Source: Pseudomonas rhizophila (GTDB lineage: Bacteria > Pseudomonadota > Gammaproteobacteria > Pseudomonadales > Pseudomonadaceae). From it: 64,000 bases of DNA. Made by a program: the position numbers and the translations under genes. Below are positions 20,285-33,983 of this stretch, piece after piece; the first letter of the stretch is position 1, and every line of letters begins with the position of its first letter. The DNA lies in contig NZ_CP024081.1 of assembly GCF_003033885.1 (NCBI RefSeq), forward strand, positions 1,953,980 to 2,017,979, read 5' to 3'. The notes beneath the pieces are model-generated. The model was not told where the DNA came from. It saw only the letters and a program-made list of their open reading frames with translations, and did not search any database.

Positions 20285-21644
20285 GGCTTTGAAACTCAGC
20301 GAGCTGACCAATGCCCTGCAGGCGCGACTGATCGCAGCAGACGCCAGTTTCGATGGGGTGAGCATCGACAGCCGGGCGATTGCCCCGGGGCAATTGTTCG
20401 TTGCCCTGGCCGGGCCGCGTTTTGACGGCCACGATTACCTGAACGACGTGGCCGCCAAAGGTGCGGTCGCGGCGCTGGTCGAGCGAGAAGTGACCAACAG
20501 CACGCTGGCGCAATTGCAGGTAAACGACACTCGCCAGGCCCTGGGCCAGCTCGGTGCATTGAACCGCGCCGCATACCGCAACCCGGTCGCGGCCATCACC
20601 GGCTCCAGTGGCAAGACCACGGTCAAGGAAATGCTCGCGAGCATCTTGCGCACCCGCGGTCCGGTGTTGGCGACTCGTGGCAATCTTAATAATGACCTGG
20701 GTGTACCCCTGACATTGCTGGAGCTGGCACCGCAACACAGTGCCGCGGTCATTGAGCTCGGTGCCTCGCGGCTCGGTGAGATCGCCTACACCGTGGGCAT
20801 GACCAAACCTCACGTGGCCGTGATCAACAACGCCGGGACCGCCCACGTCGGTGAGTTCGGTGGTCCGGACAAAATCGTTGAGGCCAAGGGCGAGATTCTC
20901 GAGGGGCTGGATGCCGATGGCGTCGCCGTGCTGAATCTTGACGACAAGGCCTTCGAAATCTGGAAGACCCGGGCGGCTGGGCGCAAGGTCCTGACATTTG
21001 CCTTGAGCAATCTGGCGGCGAATTTTTACGCCAGCGACCTGGACCGCGATGCTCGCGGCTGCCCGGCCTTCAACCTGCACAGCCCCGACGGTGCAGAGCG
21101 GGTCCAGTTGAACCTGCTTGGCACCCATAACGTCGCCAACGCCCTGGCCGCTGCGGCCGCGGCCCATGCTTTGGGCGTGTCATTGCCGGGCATCGTGGCC
21201 GGCTTGAACGCGGTGCAACCGGTCAAGGGGCGTTCCGTTGCGCAATTGGCCAGCAACGGCATGCGCGTGATCGACGACACCTACAACGCCAACCCGACGT
21301 CCATGTGCGCCGCGGTCGATATCCTCGCCGGTTTCCCCGGCCGTACCGTGCTGGTGCTGGGAGATATCGGCGAGTTGGGCGAATGGGCGCAACAGGGGCA
21401 TCACGATGTCGGCGCCTACGCGCGTGGCAAGGTCGATGCACTGTATGCCGTCGGTCCGATGATGGCCCATGCGGTGGCCGCGTTTGGCGAGCACGCACAG
21501 CATTTCAGCACTCAGGCCGAATTGATTCAGGCCCTGAGCGCCGAGCAGGACCCGAACACCACCTTATTGATCAAGGGCTCACGCAGTGCCGCGATGGAAA
21601 ACATCGTCGCGGCGCTGTGCGGTTCCCGTATGGAGAAACATTAA
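20277..21644 (+). CDS. murF: UDP-MurNAc-tripeptide:D-Ala-D-Ala ligase
   Basis: The 455-residue enzyme has the three Mur-ligase domains, with ATP loop [14 protein letters not shown] and substrate segments [27 protein letters not shown] and [12 protein letters not shown]. It joins D-Ala-D-Ala, made by the Ddl enzyme encoded at 27802, to the UDP-MurNAc tripeptide. The last base of its TAA is the first base of the mraY ATG. Confidence 0.97.
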   Translation: MLKALKLSELTNALQARLIAADASFDGVSIDSRAIAPGQLFVALAGPRFDGHDYLNDVAAKGAVAALVEREVTNSTLAQLQVNDTRQALGQLGALNRAAYRNPVAAITGSSGKTTVKEMLASILRTRGPVLATRGNLNNDLGVPLTLLELAPQHSAAVIELGASRLGEIAYTVGMTKPHVAVINNAGTAHVGEFGGPDKIVEAKGEILEGLDADGVAVLNLDDKAFEIWKTRAAGRKVLTFALSNLAANFYASDLDRDARGCPAFNLHSPDGAERVQLNLLGTHNVANALAAAAAAHALGVSLPGIVAGLNAVQPVKGRSVAQLASNGMRVIDDTYNANPTSMCAAVDILAGFPGRTVLVLGDIGELGEWAQQGHHDVGAYARGKVDALYAVGPMMAHAVAAFGEHAQHFSTQAELIQALSAEQDPNTTLLIKGSRSAAMENIVAALCGSRMEKH

Positions 21645-22726
21645 TGCTGCTGCTGCTAGCGGAGTACCTGCAACAGTTCCACAAAGGCTTCGCGGTCTTC
21701 CAGTACCTGACCCTGCGCGGGATCCTGGGTGTGCTGACCGCGTTGTCGTTGTCGCTGTTCCTGGGCCCGTGGATGATCCGCACCTTGCAGAACCTGCAAA
21801 TCGGTCAGTCGGTCCGCAACGACGGCCCGCAATCGCACCTGTCCAAATCCGGTACTCCAACCATGGGCGGCGCGCTGATCCTGTCGTCCATTGGCATCAG
21901 TACCGTGCTCTGGGCCGACCTGGCGAACCGGTATGTGTGGGTGGTATTGCTGGTGACCCTGTTGTTCGGCGCCATCGGCTGGGTCGACGACTACCGCAAG
22001 GTCATCGAGAAGAACTCCCGGGGGCTGCCGAGCCGCTGGAAGTATTTCTGGCAGTCGGTATTCGGCCTCGGCGCGGCGATCTTCCTTTATATGACCGCAG
22101 CCTCCCCGGTGGAAACCACCCTGATTCTGCCGATGCTCAAGGATTACAGCATCCCGCTGGGCGCAGGCTTCATCGTGCTGACCTACTTGGTGATCGTCGG
22201 CTCGAGCAACGCGGTCAACCTGACTGATGGCCTCGATGGCCTGGCGATCATGCCGACCGTGATGGTGGGCGGCGCGCTGGGGATCTTCTGCTACCTGTCG
22301 GGTAACGTGAAATTCGCTGAATACCTGCTGATCCCTTATGTGCCGGGGGCGGGCGAGCTGATCGTGTTCTGCGGTGCGCTGATCGGTGCCGGCCTGGGTT
22401 TCCTGTGGTTCAACACCTACCCGGCGCAGGTCTTCATGGGCGATGTCGGCGCGCTGGCGCTGGGCGCGGCCCTGGGCACCATCGCCGTCATCGTTCGCCA
22501 GGAAATCGTCCTGTTCATCATGGGCGGTGTGTTCGTGATGGAGACGCTGTCAGTCGTCATTCAGGTTGCTTCCTTTAAATTGACCGGCCGCCGGGTATTT
22601 CGCATGGCGCCGATCCACCACCACTTTGAACTCAAGGGCTGGCCCGAGCCGCGTGTGATTGTCCGTTTCTGGATCATCACCGTAATTCTGGTCCTGGTCG
22701 GCCTTGCCACCCTGAAGCTGAGGTAG
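21644..22726 (+). CDS. mraY: Phospho-N-acetylmuramoyl-pentapeptide transferase
   Basis: The 360-residue polytopic enzyme begins [29 protein letters not shown]. Conserved cytoplasmic loops include [27 protein letters not shown] (Asp pair), [25 protein letters not shown] and [17 protein letters not shown]. It transfers phospho-MurNAc-pentapeptide to undecaprenyl phosphate, forming lipid I. The frame is open further upstream but overlaps murF; the ATG at 21644 fits the family. Confidence 0.97.
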   Translation: MLLLLAEYLQQFHKGFAVFQYLTLRGILGVLTALSLSLFLGPWMIRTLQNLQIGQSVRNDGPQSHLSKSGTPTMGGALILSSIGISTVLWADLANRYVWVVLLVTLLFGAIGWVDDYRKVIEKNSRGLPSRWKYFWQSVFGLGAAIFLYMTAASPVETTLILPMLKDYSIPLGAGFIVLTYLVIVGSSNAVNLTDGLDGLAIMPTVMVGGALGIFCYLSGNVKFAEYLLIPYVPGAGELIVFCGALIGAGLGFLWFNTYPAQVFMGDVGALALGAALGTIAVIVRQEIVLFIMGGVFVMETLSVVIQVASFKLTGRRVFRMAPIHHHFELKGWPEPRVIVRFWIITVILVLVGLATLKLR

Positions 22727-22731
22727 AACGA

Positions 22732-24078
22732 GTGTCCCTGATCGCTTCTGACCACTTCCGCATCGTTGTCGGCCTCGGCAAGAGCGGCATGTCCCTGGTT
22801 CGCTTCCTGGCGAACCGGGGCGTGTCGTTTGCCGTGGCCGATACGCGGGAAAATCCACCTGAGCTGGCCACGCTGCGTCGTGACTACCCGCAGGTGGACG
22901 TGCGTTGTGGCGAGCTGGATGTCGAGTTCCTGTGCCGCGCCGACGAGCTCTACGTGAGCCCCGGCCTTGCGCTGGCAACCCCGGCCTTGCAGGCCGCCGC
23001 CGCCCGTGGCGTGAAGTTGTCCGGTGACATCGAGCTGTTCGCCCGTCACGCCAAGGCGCCGATCATCGCCATCAGCGGCTCCAACGCCAAAAGCACCGTC
23101 ACCACCCTGGTGGGTGAAATGGCTGCGGCGGCCGGTAAGCGGGTTGCCGTGGGTGGCAACCTGGGAACCCCGGCGCTGGATCTGCTCAGTGATGACGTCG
23201 AGCTGTACGTGATGGAGTTGTCGAGCTTCCAGCTTGAAACCACCGACCACTTGGGCGCCGAAGTGGCGACCGTGCTCAACATCAGCGAAGACCACATGGA
23301 CCGCTATAGCGGCCTGCCGGCTTATCACCTGGCCAAGCACCGGATTTTCCGGGGGGCTCGGCAGGTAGTGTTCAACCGTCAGGACGCCCTGACTCGTCCG
23401 TTGCTGGGCGAGGGCATGCCATGCTGGTCCTTCGGCCTCGGTGTGCCGGATTTCAAAGGCTTCGGGTTGCGCGAAGAGAATGGCGAGAAATACCTGGCCT
23501 TCGAATTCCAGAACCTGATGCCGGTGCGCGAGCTGAAGATTCGCGGCGCCCACAACCAGGCCAATGCCCTGGCGGCGCTGGCCCTGGGACATGCGGTCGG
23601 TCTGCCGTTCGACGCCATGCTGTCGGCCCTGCGCACGTTTGCCGGGCTCGAGCACCGCTGCCAGTGGGTTCGCGATCTTGACGGGGTGGCCTGGTACAAC
23701 GATTCCAAGGCCACCAACGTGGGTGCCGCGCTGGCTGCCATTGAGGGCCTGGGCGCGGACATCCAAGGCAAGCTCGTGCTGATCGCCGGCGGCGACGGCA
23801 AGGGTGCCGACTTCAAGGACCTGCGCGATCCGGTTGCGGTCAACTGCCGGGCCGTGGTGCTGATGGGGCGTGACCGCGAATTGATCGCCCAGGCCCTCGG
23901 TGACGGGGTGCCGCTGGTACGCGTCGCTTCGCTGGACGAAGCGGTGCAGCAATGCCGCGCCCTCGCACAGTCGGGCGATGCCGTGCTGTTGTCGCCGGCC
24001 TGCGCCAGTTTCGACATGTTCAAGAACTACGAAGAGCGCGGGCAGTTGTTCGCCCGGGCCGTGGAGGGCTTGGCATGA
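22732..24078 (+). CDS. murD: UDP-MurNAc-L-alanine:D-glutamate ligase
   Basis: The 448-residue Mur ligase starts at a GTG (MSLIASDHFRIVVGLGKSGMSLVRFLANRG). The ATP loop reads AISGSNAKSTVTTLVGEM. Other signature segments are LNISEDHMDRYSGL, WYNDSKATNVGAALAAI and VLIAGGDGKGADF. It adds D-Glu to UDP-MurNAc-L-Ala. Its stop overlaps the ftsW ATG (ATGA). Confidence 0.97.
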   Translation: MSLIASDHFRIVVGLGKSGMSLVRFLANRGVSFAVADTRENPPELATLRRDYPQVDVRCGELDVEFLCRADELYVSPGLALATPALQAAAARGVKLSGDIELFARHAKAPIIAISGSNAKSTVTTLVGEMAAAAGKRVAVGGNLGTPALDLLSDDVELYVMELSSFQLETTDHLGAEVATVLNISEDHMDRYSGLPAYHLAKHRIFRGARQVVFNRQDALTRPLLGEGMPCWSFGLGVPDFKGFGLREENGEKYLAFEFQNLMPVRELKIRGAHNQANALAALALGHAVGLPFDAMLSALRTFAGLEHRCQWVRDLDGVAWYNDSKATNVGAALAAIEGLGADIQGKLVLIAGGDGKGADFKDLRDPVAVNCRAVVLMGRDRELIAQALGDGVPLVRVASLDEAVQQCRALAQSGDAVLLSPACASFDMFKNYEERGQLFARAVEGLA

Positions 24079-25292
24079 ACCTGATGAACATCATCAAGCC
24101 ATACCCGTCTCCGCTGATCACCGGGCGCGGCATCGACCTGGATTTCCCGATGCTCGTCGGTTGCCTGGCGCTGCTGGGCCTGGGCCTGGTGATGATCACT
24201 TCCGCATCGTCGGAAGTGGCTGCCGTGCAATCGGGCAATACCCTTTATCACATGATTCGTCACCTGATTTACCTGGTGATCGGTTTGGTCGCGTGCATTG
24301 TCACCATGATGGTGCCGATCGCCACCTGGCAACGCCTGGGTTGGATGATGTTGCTCGGTGCCTTTGGTCTGTTGGTGATGGTGCTGTTGCCGGGCATCGG
24401 TCGCGAGGTCAACGGTTCGATGCGCTGGATCGGCTTCAGCTTCTTCAACGTACAGCCTTCGGAGATCGCCAAGGTCTTCGTGGTGATCTACCTCGCCGGG
24501 TATCTGGTGCGTCGTCAGAAAGAAGTGCGCGAGAGCTGGATGGGATTTTTCAAGCCGTTCATTGTGTTGCTGCCGATGGCCGGCCTGCTGCTGATGGAGC
24601 CGGATTTCGGCGCCACGGTGGTGATGATGGGGGCCGCAGCGGCGATGTTGTTCCTCGGCGGTGTCGGGCTGTTTCGCTTCACCCTGATGGTGGCGCTGGC
24701 GGTCGGCGCGGTGACGGTGCTGGTGCAAGCGCAACCTTACCGGATGGCGCGTCTGATCACGTTCACCGACCCGTGGGCCGACCAGTTCGGTTCCGGTTAT
24801 CAATTGACCCAGGCCCTGATCGCCTTCGGTCGCGGCGAATGGCTGGGCGTAGGCCTGGGCAACAGCGTGCAGAAGCAGTTCTATTTGCCCGAAGCCCATA
24901 CCGACTTCGTGTTCTCGGTATTGGCCGAAGAACTGGGCGTGGTCGGTTCGCTGCTCACCGTCGGGTTGTTCGTCTTCGTCTGTGTGCGCGGCATGTACAT
25001 CGGTTTGTGGGCCGAGCGGGCCAAGCAGTATTTCGCCGCGTACGTGGCGTATGGCTTGTCGTTCCTGTGGATCGGTCAGTTCCTGATCAACATCGGCGTG
25101 AACGTCGGCCTGTTGCCAACCAAAGGCCTGACGCTGCCGTTCCTCAGTTACGGCGGCAGTTCCCTGGTGATTTGCTGTGCCTGTCTGGGCTTGTTGTTGC
25201 GCATCGAATGGGAGAGTCGAACCCACCTGGGCAGCGAAGAGATGGAATTCCAGGAGAGCGACTTCGCCGAGGAGCCGACTCATGGGCGCTAA
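24075..25292 (+). CDS. ftsW: Peptidoglycan glycosyltransferase FtsW
   Basis: The 405-residue SEDS protein has about ten membrane spans. Characteristic stretches are MITSASSEVAAVQSGN, PGIGREVNGSMRWIGFSFFNVQPSEIAK, PDFGATVVMMG and LPEAHTDFVFSVLAEELGVVGS. The last lies near the catalytic region of SEDS polymerases. It ends with NVGLLPTKGLTLPFLSYGGSS. With FtsI it forms the septal peptidoglycan synthase. The start ATG overlaps the murD stop; a second ATG lies three codons downstream. It overlaps murG by about 11 bases. Confidence 0.96.
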   Translation: MNLMNIIKPYPSPLITGRGIDLDFPMLVGCLALLGLGLVMITSASSEVAAVQSGNTLYHMIRHLIYLVIGLVACIVTMMVPIATWQRLGWMMLLGAFGLLVMVLLPGIGREVNGSMRWIGFSFFNVQPSEIAKVFVVIYLAGYLVRRQKEVRESWMGFFKPFIVLLPMAGLLLMEPDFGATVVMMGAAAAMLFLGGVGLFRFTLMVALAVGAVTVLVQAQPYRMARLITFTDPWADQFGSGYQLTQALIAFGRGEWLGVGLGNSVQKQFYLPEAHTDFVFSVLAEELGVVGSLLTVGLFVFVCVRGMYIGLWAERAKQYFAAYVAYGLSFLWIGQFLINIGVNVGLLPTKGLTLPFLSYGGSSLVICCACLGLLLRIEWESRTHLGSEEMEFQESDFAEEPTHGR

Positions 25293-26344
25293 CGTGCTGA
25301 TCATGGCCGGCGGAACCGGGGGGCATGTGTTCCCGGCGCTGGCCTGTGCCCGGGAGTTCCAGGCGCGCGGTTACACCGTGCACTGGCTGGGCACGCCACG
25401 GGGCATCGAGAACGAACTGGTGCCCGCCGCCGGCCTGGAACTGCACCGGATCAGCGCCAGCGGCCTGCGGGGCAAAGGCAAGTTGTCGCTGCTCAAGGCG
25501 CCGCTGATGCTGCTCAAGTCGATCTGGCAGGCCCGGGCGATCATTCGTCGGTTGCGGCCGGTATGCGTGGTGGGCTTTGGTGGTTATGTGACCGGTCCTG
25601 GCGGTGTTGCGGCAAAACTGGCCGGTGTGCCGGTTATCGTTCACGAGCAGAACGCCGTGGCCGGTACCGCCAATCGGTTACTGGTGCCGTTGGCCGCTCG
25701 AGTCTGTGAAGCCTTTCCCGACACCTTTACCCTGTCGGGCAGCCGTCGTACCACCGGTAACCCGGTGCGTACCGAGCTGTTCCTCGATACACCGCGCCCG
25801 GCCCTGGCCGGACGCAAGGCGCGTTTGCTGATCCTGGGCGGAAGCCTGGGGGCGGAGCCGTTGAACAAATTGCTGCCCGAAGCCTTGTCGCAGGTCGCTC
25901 CCGAACTGCGGCCCGAGGTGTTTCACCAGGCCGGCAAAAACCACGATGAAGTCACCGCCGAGCGCTACCGCGCCGCAGGCGTCGAGGCGCAAGTGCAGCC
26001 TTTCATCAAAGACATGGCCCAAGCCTATGGCTGGGCCGACCTGGTGGTCTGCCGCGCAGGCGCGTTGACCATCAGCGAACTGGCCGCCGCCGGTCTGCCC
26101 TCGATGCTGGTGCCTTTGCCCCACGCCATCGACGACCACCAGACCCGCAACGCCGATTATTTGGCCCGTGAAGGCGCTGCCTTCCTGATGCCGCAAAGAA
26201 CGACTGGTGCCGCGGATCTTGCCGCGCGCCTGACAGAGGTTTTGATGCAACCGCAAACAATCGAAGACATGGCCCGCGCCGCCCGTCGCCTGGCCAAACC
26301 CGACGCCACGGTTCAAGTGGTCGATACCTGCCTGGAGGTGGCCC

Positions 26345-26352
<8 letters not shown>
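25282..26352 (+). CDS. murG: UDP-GlcNAc:undecaprenyl-PP-MurNAc-pentapeptide GlcNAc transferase
   Basis: The 356-residue GT28 glycosyltransferase begins [23 protein letters not shown], with the GGTGGH donor/membrane loop. Further family motifs are [44 protein letters not shown] and [24 protein letters not shown]. It converts lipid I into lipid II at the inner face of the membrane. The upstream open frame belongs to ftsW; this ATG is the family start. Confidence 0.97.
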
Positions 26353-28767
<2,415 letters not shown>

Positions 28768-28769
28768 GC

Positions 28770-29636
28770 ATGCAAGGCGCATCGCTTCGTCATCAGCCAT
28801 CCGCACCCGGTCGCAAGCCGGTGCCGCGGGGTGCCAGCCGAATGGTGGCCAAAGAGCCGATGTCGGCGCGCCTGCCGAAAGCCAACTTCGGTTTTCTCAA
28901 GAGTCTGTTCTGGCCGGTGTTGTTGGTGGCGTTGGGGTTCGGTACGTACGAAGGGGCTCAGCGGTTGCTGCCCTATGCGGATCGGCCGATCGCCCGGATC
29001 AATGTGCAGGGCGACCTGAGCTACATCAGTCAGCAAGCAGTGCAGCAGCGGATCGCCCCATTCGTGGCGTCGAGCTTCTTCACCATCGACCTGGCGGGCA
29101 TGCGCAAGGAACTGGAGCAGATGCCCTGGATCGCCCATGCCGAAGTGCGGCGGGTATGGCCTGACCAGGTATCGATCCGCCTGGAAGAACAACTGCCCGT
29201 GGCCCGCTGGGGTGACGAGTCGCTGTTGAACAACCAGGGTCAGGCGTTCACGCCGCGGGAACTGGCCAACTACGAACATTTGCCACAACTGTTCGGTCCT
29301 CAGCGGGCCCAGCAGAAAGTAATGCAGCAGTACCAGGTGTTGAGTCAGATGTTGCGGCCGCTGGGCTTCTCCATCGCGCGCCTGGAGTTGCGTGAGCGCG
29401 GCAGCTGGTTCCTGACCACTGGCGCGGGCAGCTCGGGGCCGGGCATCGAGCTGCTGCTCGGGCGCGGCAACCAGGTGGAAAAGATGCGCCGCTTCATTGC
29501 CATCTATGACAAGACGCTCAAAGACCAGATTACGAACATCGCGCGCATCGATCTGCGCTACGCCAACGGCCTGGCTGTTGGCTGGCGGGAACCTGTAGCG
29601 CCCACGACGGCTGAACCCGCCGTCGCGAAGAATTAA
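28770..29636 (+). CDS. ftsQ: Cell division protein FtsQ
   Basis: The 288-residue bitopic protein has a cytoplasmic N-terminus of about 45 residues, one membrane span ([19 protein letters not shown]), a POTRA domain beginning [23 protein letters not shown], and the FtsQ beta domain with [28 protein letters not shown]. It links the FtsB-FtsL pair to the divisome. The start lies two bases after the ddlB stop. A longer frame exists in the same phase but runs through ddlB. Confidence 0.95.
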   Translation: MQGASLRHQPSAPGRKPVPRGASRMVAKEPMSARLPKANFGFLKSLFWPVLLVALGFGTYEGAQRLLPYADRPIARINVQGDLSYISQQAVQQRIAPFVASSFFTIDLAGMRKELEQMPWIAHAEVRRVWPDQVSIRLEEQLPVARWGDESLLNNQGQAFTPRELANYEHLPQLFGPQRAQQKVMQQYQVLSQMLRPLGFSIARLELRERGSWFLTTGAGSSGPGIELLLGRGNQVEKMRRFIAIYDKTLKDQITNIARIDLRYANGLAVGWREPVAPTTAEPAVAKN

Positions 29637-29651
29637 GAAGAGGCAGGACCC

Positions 29652-30911
29652 ATGGCAAACGTGCAAAGCGGAAAAATGATCGTCGGTCTGGATATCGGCA
29701 CTTCCAAGGTGGTTGCGCTGGTAGGCGAGGTCGCGGACGACGGCACGCTGGTCATCGTCGGGATCGGTACCCACCCGTCCCGTGGCTTGAAAAAAGGCGT
29801 GGTGGTGAACATCGAGTCCACCGTGCAATCGATCCAGCGCGCCATTGAAGAAGCGCAGCTGATGGCCGGTTGCCGGATCCACTCAGCGTTCGTCGGTGTG
29901 GCAGGTAATCACATCCGCAGCCTGAACTCCCACGGCATCGTGGCGATTCGTGACCGTGAAGTCAGCTCCGCTGACCTTGAGCGCGTGCTCGACGCGGCGC
30001 AGGCCGTGGCGATCCCGGCCGACCAGCGTGTGCTGCACACCCTGCCGCAGGATTATGTGATCGATAACCAGGAAGGCGTGCGGGAGCCCCTGGGCATGTC
30101 CGGCGTGCGCCTGGAAGCCAAGGTCCACGTGGTGACCTGTGCCGTGAACGCCGCGCAGAACATCGAGAAATGCGTGCGCCGTTGCGGCCTGGAAATCGAC
30201 GACATCATCCTCGAGCAACTGGCCTCGGCCTACTCGGTACTGACTGACGACGAGAAGGAACTGGGCGTGTGCCTGGTGGACATCGGCGGCGGCACCACCG
30301 ACATCGCGATCTTCACCGAAGGCGCGATCCGCCACACGGCAGTGATCCCGATTGCCGGTGATCAGGTCACCAACGACATCGCCATGGCCTTGCGCACTCC
30401 GACCCAGTACGCCGAAGAAATCAAGATCCGCTACGCCTGCGCCCTGGCGAAACTGGCCGGTGCCGGTGAAACCATCAAAGTGCCAAGCGTTGGCGAACGT
30501 CCTCCGCGCGAGTTGTCCCGCCAGGCGTTGGCCGAAGTGGTCGAGCCGCGTTACGACGAGCTGTTCACGCTGATCCAGGCTGAGCTGCGTCGCAGTGGCT
30601 ACGAAGACCTGATCCCGGCCGGCATCGTGCTGACCGGCGGTACGTCGAAGATGGAAGGCGCGGTCGAACTGGCCGAAGAGATTTTCCACATGCCGGTGCG
30701 CCTGGGCGTGCCCCATGGCGTCAAGGGCCTGGATGACGTGGTCCGCAACCCGATTTACTCCACCGGCGTGGGCCTGTTGATGTACGGCCTGCAGAAGCAG
30801 TCCGACGGGGTTTCGTTCTCGGGCATCGGCAGCCGCGACAGCTACAACAGCGACGAGCCGAAGGCGCCGCTTTTCGAGCGGCTCCAGGCTTGGGTGAAGG
30901 GCAATTTTTAG
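29652..30911 (+). CDS. ftsA: Cell division protein FtsA
   Basis: The 419-residue actin-fold ATPase begins MANVQSGKMIVGLDIGTSKVVALVGEV (phosphate-1 loop). It has GVCLVDIGGGTTDIAIFTEG (phosphate-2), PAGIVLTGGTSKMEGAVELA (adenosine loop) and the C-terminal membrane-targeting helix in PLFERLQAWVKGNF. It tethers FtsZ filaments to the membrane. A GAAGAGGCAGG ribosome binding site precedes it. It is separated from ftsZ by 100 bases. Confidence 0.98.
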   Translation: MANVQSGKMIVGLDIGTSKVVALVGEVADDGTLVIVGIGTHPSRGLKKGVVVNIESTVQSIQRAIEEAQLMAGCRIHSAFVGVAGNHIRSLNSHGIVAIRDREVSSADLERVLDAAQAVAIPADQRVLHTLPQDYVIDNQEGVREPLGMSGVRLEAKVHVVTCAVNAAQNIEKCVRRCGLEIDDIILEQLASAYSVLTDDEKELGVCLVDIGGGTTDIAIFTEGAIRHTAVIPIAGDQVTNDIAMALRTPTQYAEEIKIRYACALAKLAGAGETIKVPSVGERPPRELSRQALAEVVEPRYDELFTLIQAELRRSGYEDLIPAGIVLTGGTSKMEGAVELAEEIFHMPVRLGVPHGVKGLDDVVRNPIYSTGVGLLMYGLQKQSDGVSFSGIGSRDSYNSDEPKAPLFERLQAWVKGNF

Positions 30912-31011
30912 CAACAGGTTTAAAGCTTCAAGCGACGAGCCTCTGGCTTGGCACTGGAAGATGCAACAAACGCAGTAGGCGAAAAAACTAGAGAATGAAA
31001 GGAGAGGGAAA

Positions 31012-32205
31012 ATGTTCGAACTCGTAGACAACATCCCCGCTAGCCCGGTTATCAAGGTAATCGGTGTCGGCGGTGGCGGCGGCAACGCTGTCAACCACAT
31101 GGTCAAGAGCAACATCGAAGGCGTCGAATTCATTTGCGCCAACACTGATGCTCAAGCGCTGAAAAACATCGGCGCGCGAACCATCCTTCAACTGGGTACC
31201 GGCGTGACCAAGGGCCTGGGTGCCGGCGCCAATCCCGAGGTTGGCCGTCAGGCTGCCCTGGAAGACCGCGAGCGCATCGCTGAAGTCCTGGCTGGCACCA
31301 ACATGGTGTTCATCACCACTGGCATGGGCGGCGGTACCGGTACCGGTGCGGCGCCGATCATCGCCGAAGTAGCCAAGGAAATGGGCATCCTCACCGTTGC
31401 GGTGGTGACCCGTCCGTTCCCGTTCGAAGGCCGCAAGCGCATGCAGATTGCCGATGAGGGCATCCGCGCGCTGAGCGAAAGCGTCGACTCGTTGATCACC
31501 ATTCCCAACGAGAAGCTGCTGACCATCCTGGGTAAGGACGCAAGCCTGCTGTCGGCTTTCGCCAAGGCCGATGACGTACTGGCCGGTGCCGTTCGCGGTA
31601 TCTCCGACATCATCAAGCGTCCAGGCATGATCAACGTCGACTTCGCCGACGTACGCACCGTGATGTCCGAAATGGGCATGGCGATGATGGGCACTGGCTG
31701 CGCCAGCGGTCCGAACCGTGCTCGCGAAGCCACCGAAGCGGCTATCCGCAACCCGTTGCTCGAAGACGTCAACCTGCAGGGCGCCCGTGGCATCCTGGTG
31801 AACATCACCGCCGGTCCGGACCTGTCCCTAGGCGAGTACTCCGACGTGGGTAGCATCATCGAAGCGTTCGCTTCCGACCACGCCATGGTCAAGGTCGGCA
31901 CCGTGATCGATCCTGACATGCGTGACGAGCTGCACGTGACCGTGGTTGCCACTGGCCTGGGCGCGAAAATCGAGAAACCGATGAAGGTGATCGATAACAC
32001 CGTTCAGACCTCCCTGGCATCGCAGCCGCAGCAACAAGCAGCCGCTCGTCAGGAACAACCCGCGGTGAACTACCGTGACCTGGACCGTCCGACCGTCATG
32101 CGCAACCAGGCTCAGGCCGGTGCTGCGACTGCCGCGAAGATGAATCCGCAAGACGATCTGGATTACCTGGACATCCCGGCATTCCTGCGTCGTCAGGCCG
32201 ATTGA
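31012..32205 (+). CDS. ftsZ: Cell division GTPase FtsZ
   Basis: The 397-residue tubulin homologue has GVGGGGGNAVNHM near residues 18-30 and the GTP signature GGGTGTG at 105-111. The T7 synergy loop NVDFADV is at 207-213, including Asp209 and Asp212. It has a variable Gln-rich linker and the conserved C-terminal peptide LDYLDIPAFLRRQAD that binds FtsA and ZipA. A strong GGAGAGGG ribosome binding site lies just upstream. The 100-base spacer before it, unlike the overlapping upstream genes, may hold an extra promoter, but no clear -35/-10 pair was seen. Confidence 0.98.
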   Translation: MFELVDNIPASPVIKVIGVGGGGGNAVNHMVKSNIEGVEFICANTDAQALKNIGARTILQLGTGVTKGLGAGANPEVGRQAALEDRERIAEVLAGTNMVFITTGMGGGTGTGAAPIIAEVAKEMGILTVAVVTRPFPFEGRKRMQIADEGIRALSESVDSLITIPNEKLLTILGKDASLLSAFAKADDVLAGAVRGISDIIKRPGMINVDFADVRTVMSEMGMAMMGTGCASGPNRAREATEAAIRNPLLEDVNLQGARGILVNITAGPDLSLGEYSDVGSIIEAFASDHAMVKVGTVIDPDMRDELHVTVVATGLGAKIEKPMKVIDNTVQTSLASQPQQQAAARQEQPAVNYRDLDRPTVMRNQAQAGAATAAKMNPQDDLDYLDIPAFLRRQAD

Positions 32206-32281
32206 TGAAATGTATCAGGGGGATACGGGTGATTGGTGTTCAGCAAAGGTCTGGTCTGCTATTATCGCCAGCCTTTGTTGA

Positions 32282-33229
<948 letters not shown>

Positions 33230-33252
33230 GCATAAAAACCTCTCTAGTTTTT

Positions 33253-33281
33253 AAAGGCTGCCTTCGGGTGGCCTTTTTTTA
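33253..33281 (+). terminator. Rho-independent terminator after lpxC
   Basis: AAAGGCTGCC-TTCG-GGTGGCCTTTTTTT forms a compact hairpin with a stable TTCG loop and T-run, 24 bases after the lpxC stop. Confidence 0.9.
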
Positions 33282-33329
33282 TGGCTGCTTTCTGGGACGT
33301 TTGTGGCAATAGGGGGAATGCTGTTTTTT

Positions 33330-33354
33330 GAGTTGAGTTGAGTTGAGTTGAGTT
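33330..33354. repeat. Pentanucleotide tandem repeat (GAGTT), five copies
   Basis: Five uninterrupted GAGTT units stand at the outer boundary of repeat island 2, just after a T-run. Confidence 0.9.
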
Positions 33355-33640
33355 GGGGTACATATCCGTTTCTGCGGTAATGGCCACTGGCGGTTCCGCC
33401 CTTACGGCGGGTCACTTTCGAAAAGCGCGAAAGTAACCAAAGCGCTCATGCCCCACCACTAGGTGCCTCGCTTAGGCTCGGCATGCCCTCACTCCGGCAT
33501 TGCTCCGTGGGCCCGCCGCGAAGGACCATCCATGGTCCAGCGCGGCTATCCCGGCATCCATGCCGGGATGCCCACTCCACAATGCCTGCGTTCGGCCAGC
33601 GTGGTTAACGGGGCGCCGAGATCAACGTCCACCGCGAGGC
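33353..33640 (+). repeat. Repeat island 2, left arm (long dispersed repeat, copy C)
   Basis: This is a direct copy of arm A (9098-9375) in the same orientation. It contains the same ordered blocks (TTCCGCCCTTACGGCGGGTC, GCGCGAAAGTAACCAAAGCG, CCTCGCTTAGGCTCGG, CCCGGCATCCATGCCGGGAT) and ends with TTAACGGGGCGCCGAGATCA. Where arm A has the hexamer tract, this copy has a short unique stretch followed by GAGGCGGCCTGACAGCCGGC. It is again in a gap between convergent genes and again just past a terminator. Confidence 0.85.
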
Positions 33641-33852
33641 GGCCTGACAGCCGGCCTGGTTCTTTCGGTCGTACACCTGTCAGATCTGTGGGAGCAAAGC
33701 TTGCTCGCGAAGGCGGCCTGACAGCCGGCCTATTTCTTGTGGTAGTACTCCGATCCAATTGTGGGAGCGAGCCTGCTCGCGAAGAGGCCGGCACATTCAA
33801 CATCCTCATTGACTGAACCACCGTCATCGTGAGCAGGCTCGCTCCCACAGGA
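33640..33852. repeat. REP palindromes and GGCCTGACAGCC elements inside island 2
   Basis: REP copies are seen at about 33687-33710, 33760-33782 and 33826-33849. The element GAGGCGGCCTGACAGCCGGC occurs at about 33638 and, lacking its first base, again at about 33711. The same element bounds the right arms of both islands in inverted form. Confidence 0.8.
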
Positions 33853-33873
33853 TGAACGCGGTCATCAAAAAAC

Positions 33874-33946
33874 AGGTCGGCTGTCAGGCCGCCTCGCGGT
33901 GGACGTTGATCTCGGCGCCCCGTTACCGCAGCAATGGATACACACC
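33874..33946 (-). repeat. Repeat island 2, right arm (internally deleted remnant, inverted)
   Basis: GTCGGCTGTCAGGCCGCCTC, then GCGGTGGACGTTGATCTCGG and GCGCCCCGTTA, form the inner end seen in copy C, inverted. They join directly to GCAGCAATGGATACACACC, the outer end. The roughly 220 bases that lie between these ends in the full arms are missing, so the island keeps inverted termini with only one complete arm. Confidence 0.75.
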
Positions 33947-33983
33947 TACCCAAATCGGTCGAATAGCCACATGGAAGGGTCCG

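Noticed and set aside
23952..24074. Upstream extension of the ftsW frame
   Set aside because: It overlaps murD in another frame; the ATG at 24075 overlapping the murD stop gives the normal FtsW N-terminus.
25177..25281. murG start upstream of 25282
   Set aside because: The extension overlaps ftsW and lacks the family N-terminus; [15 protein letters not shown] at 25282 is right.
33463..33953. Short open frames in repeat island 2 (and equivalents in island 1)
   Set aside because: They lie wholly in dispersed repeat and REP sequence, occur on both strands, and their frames are not kept between copies.
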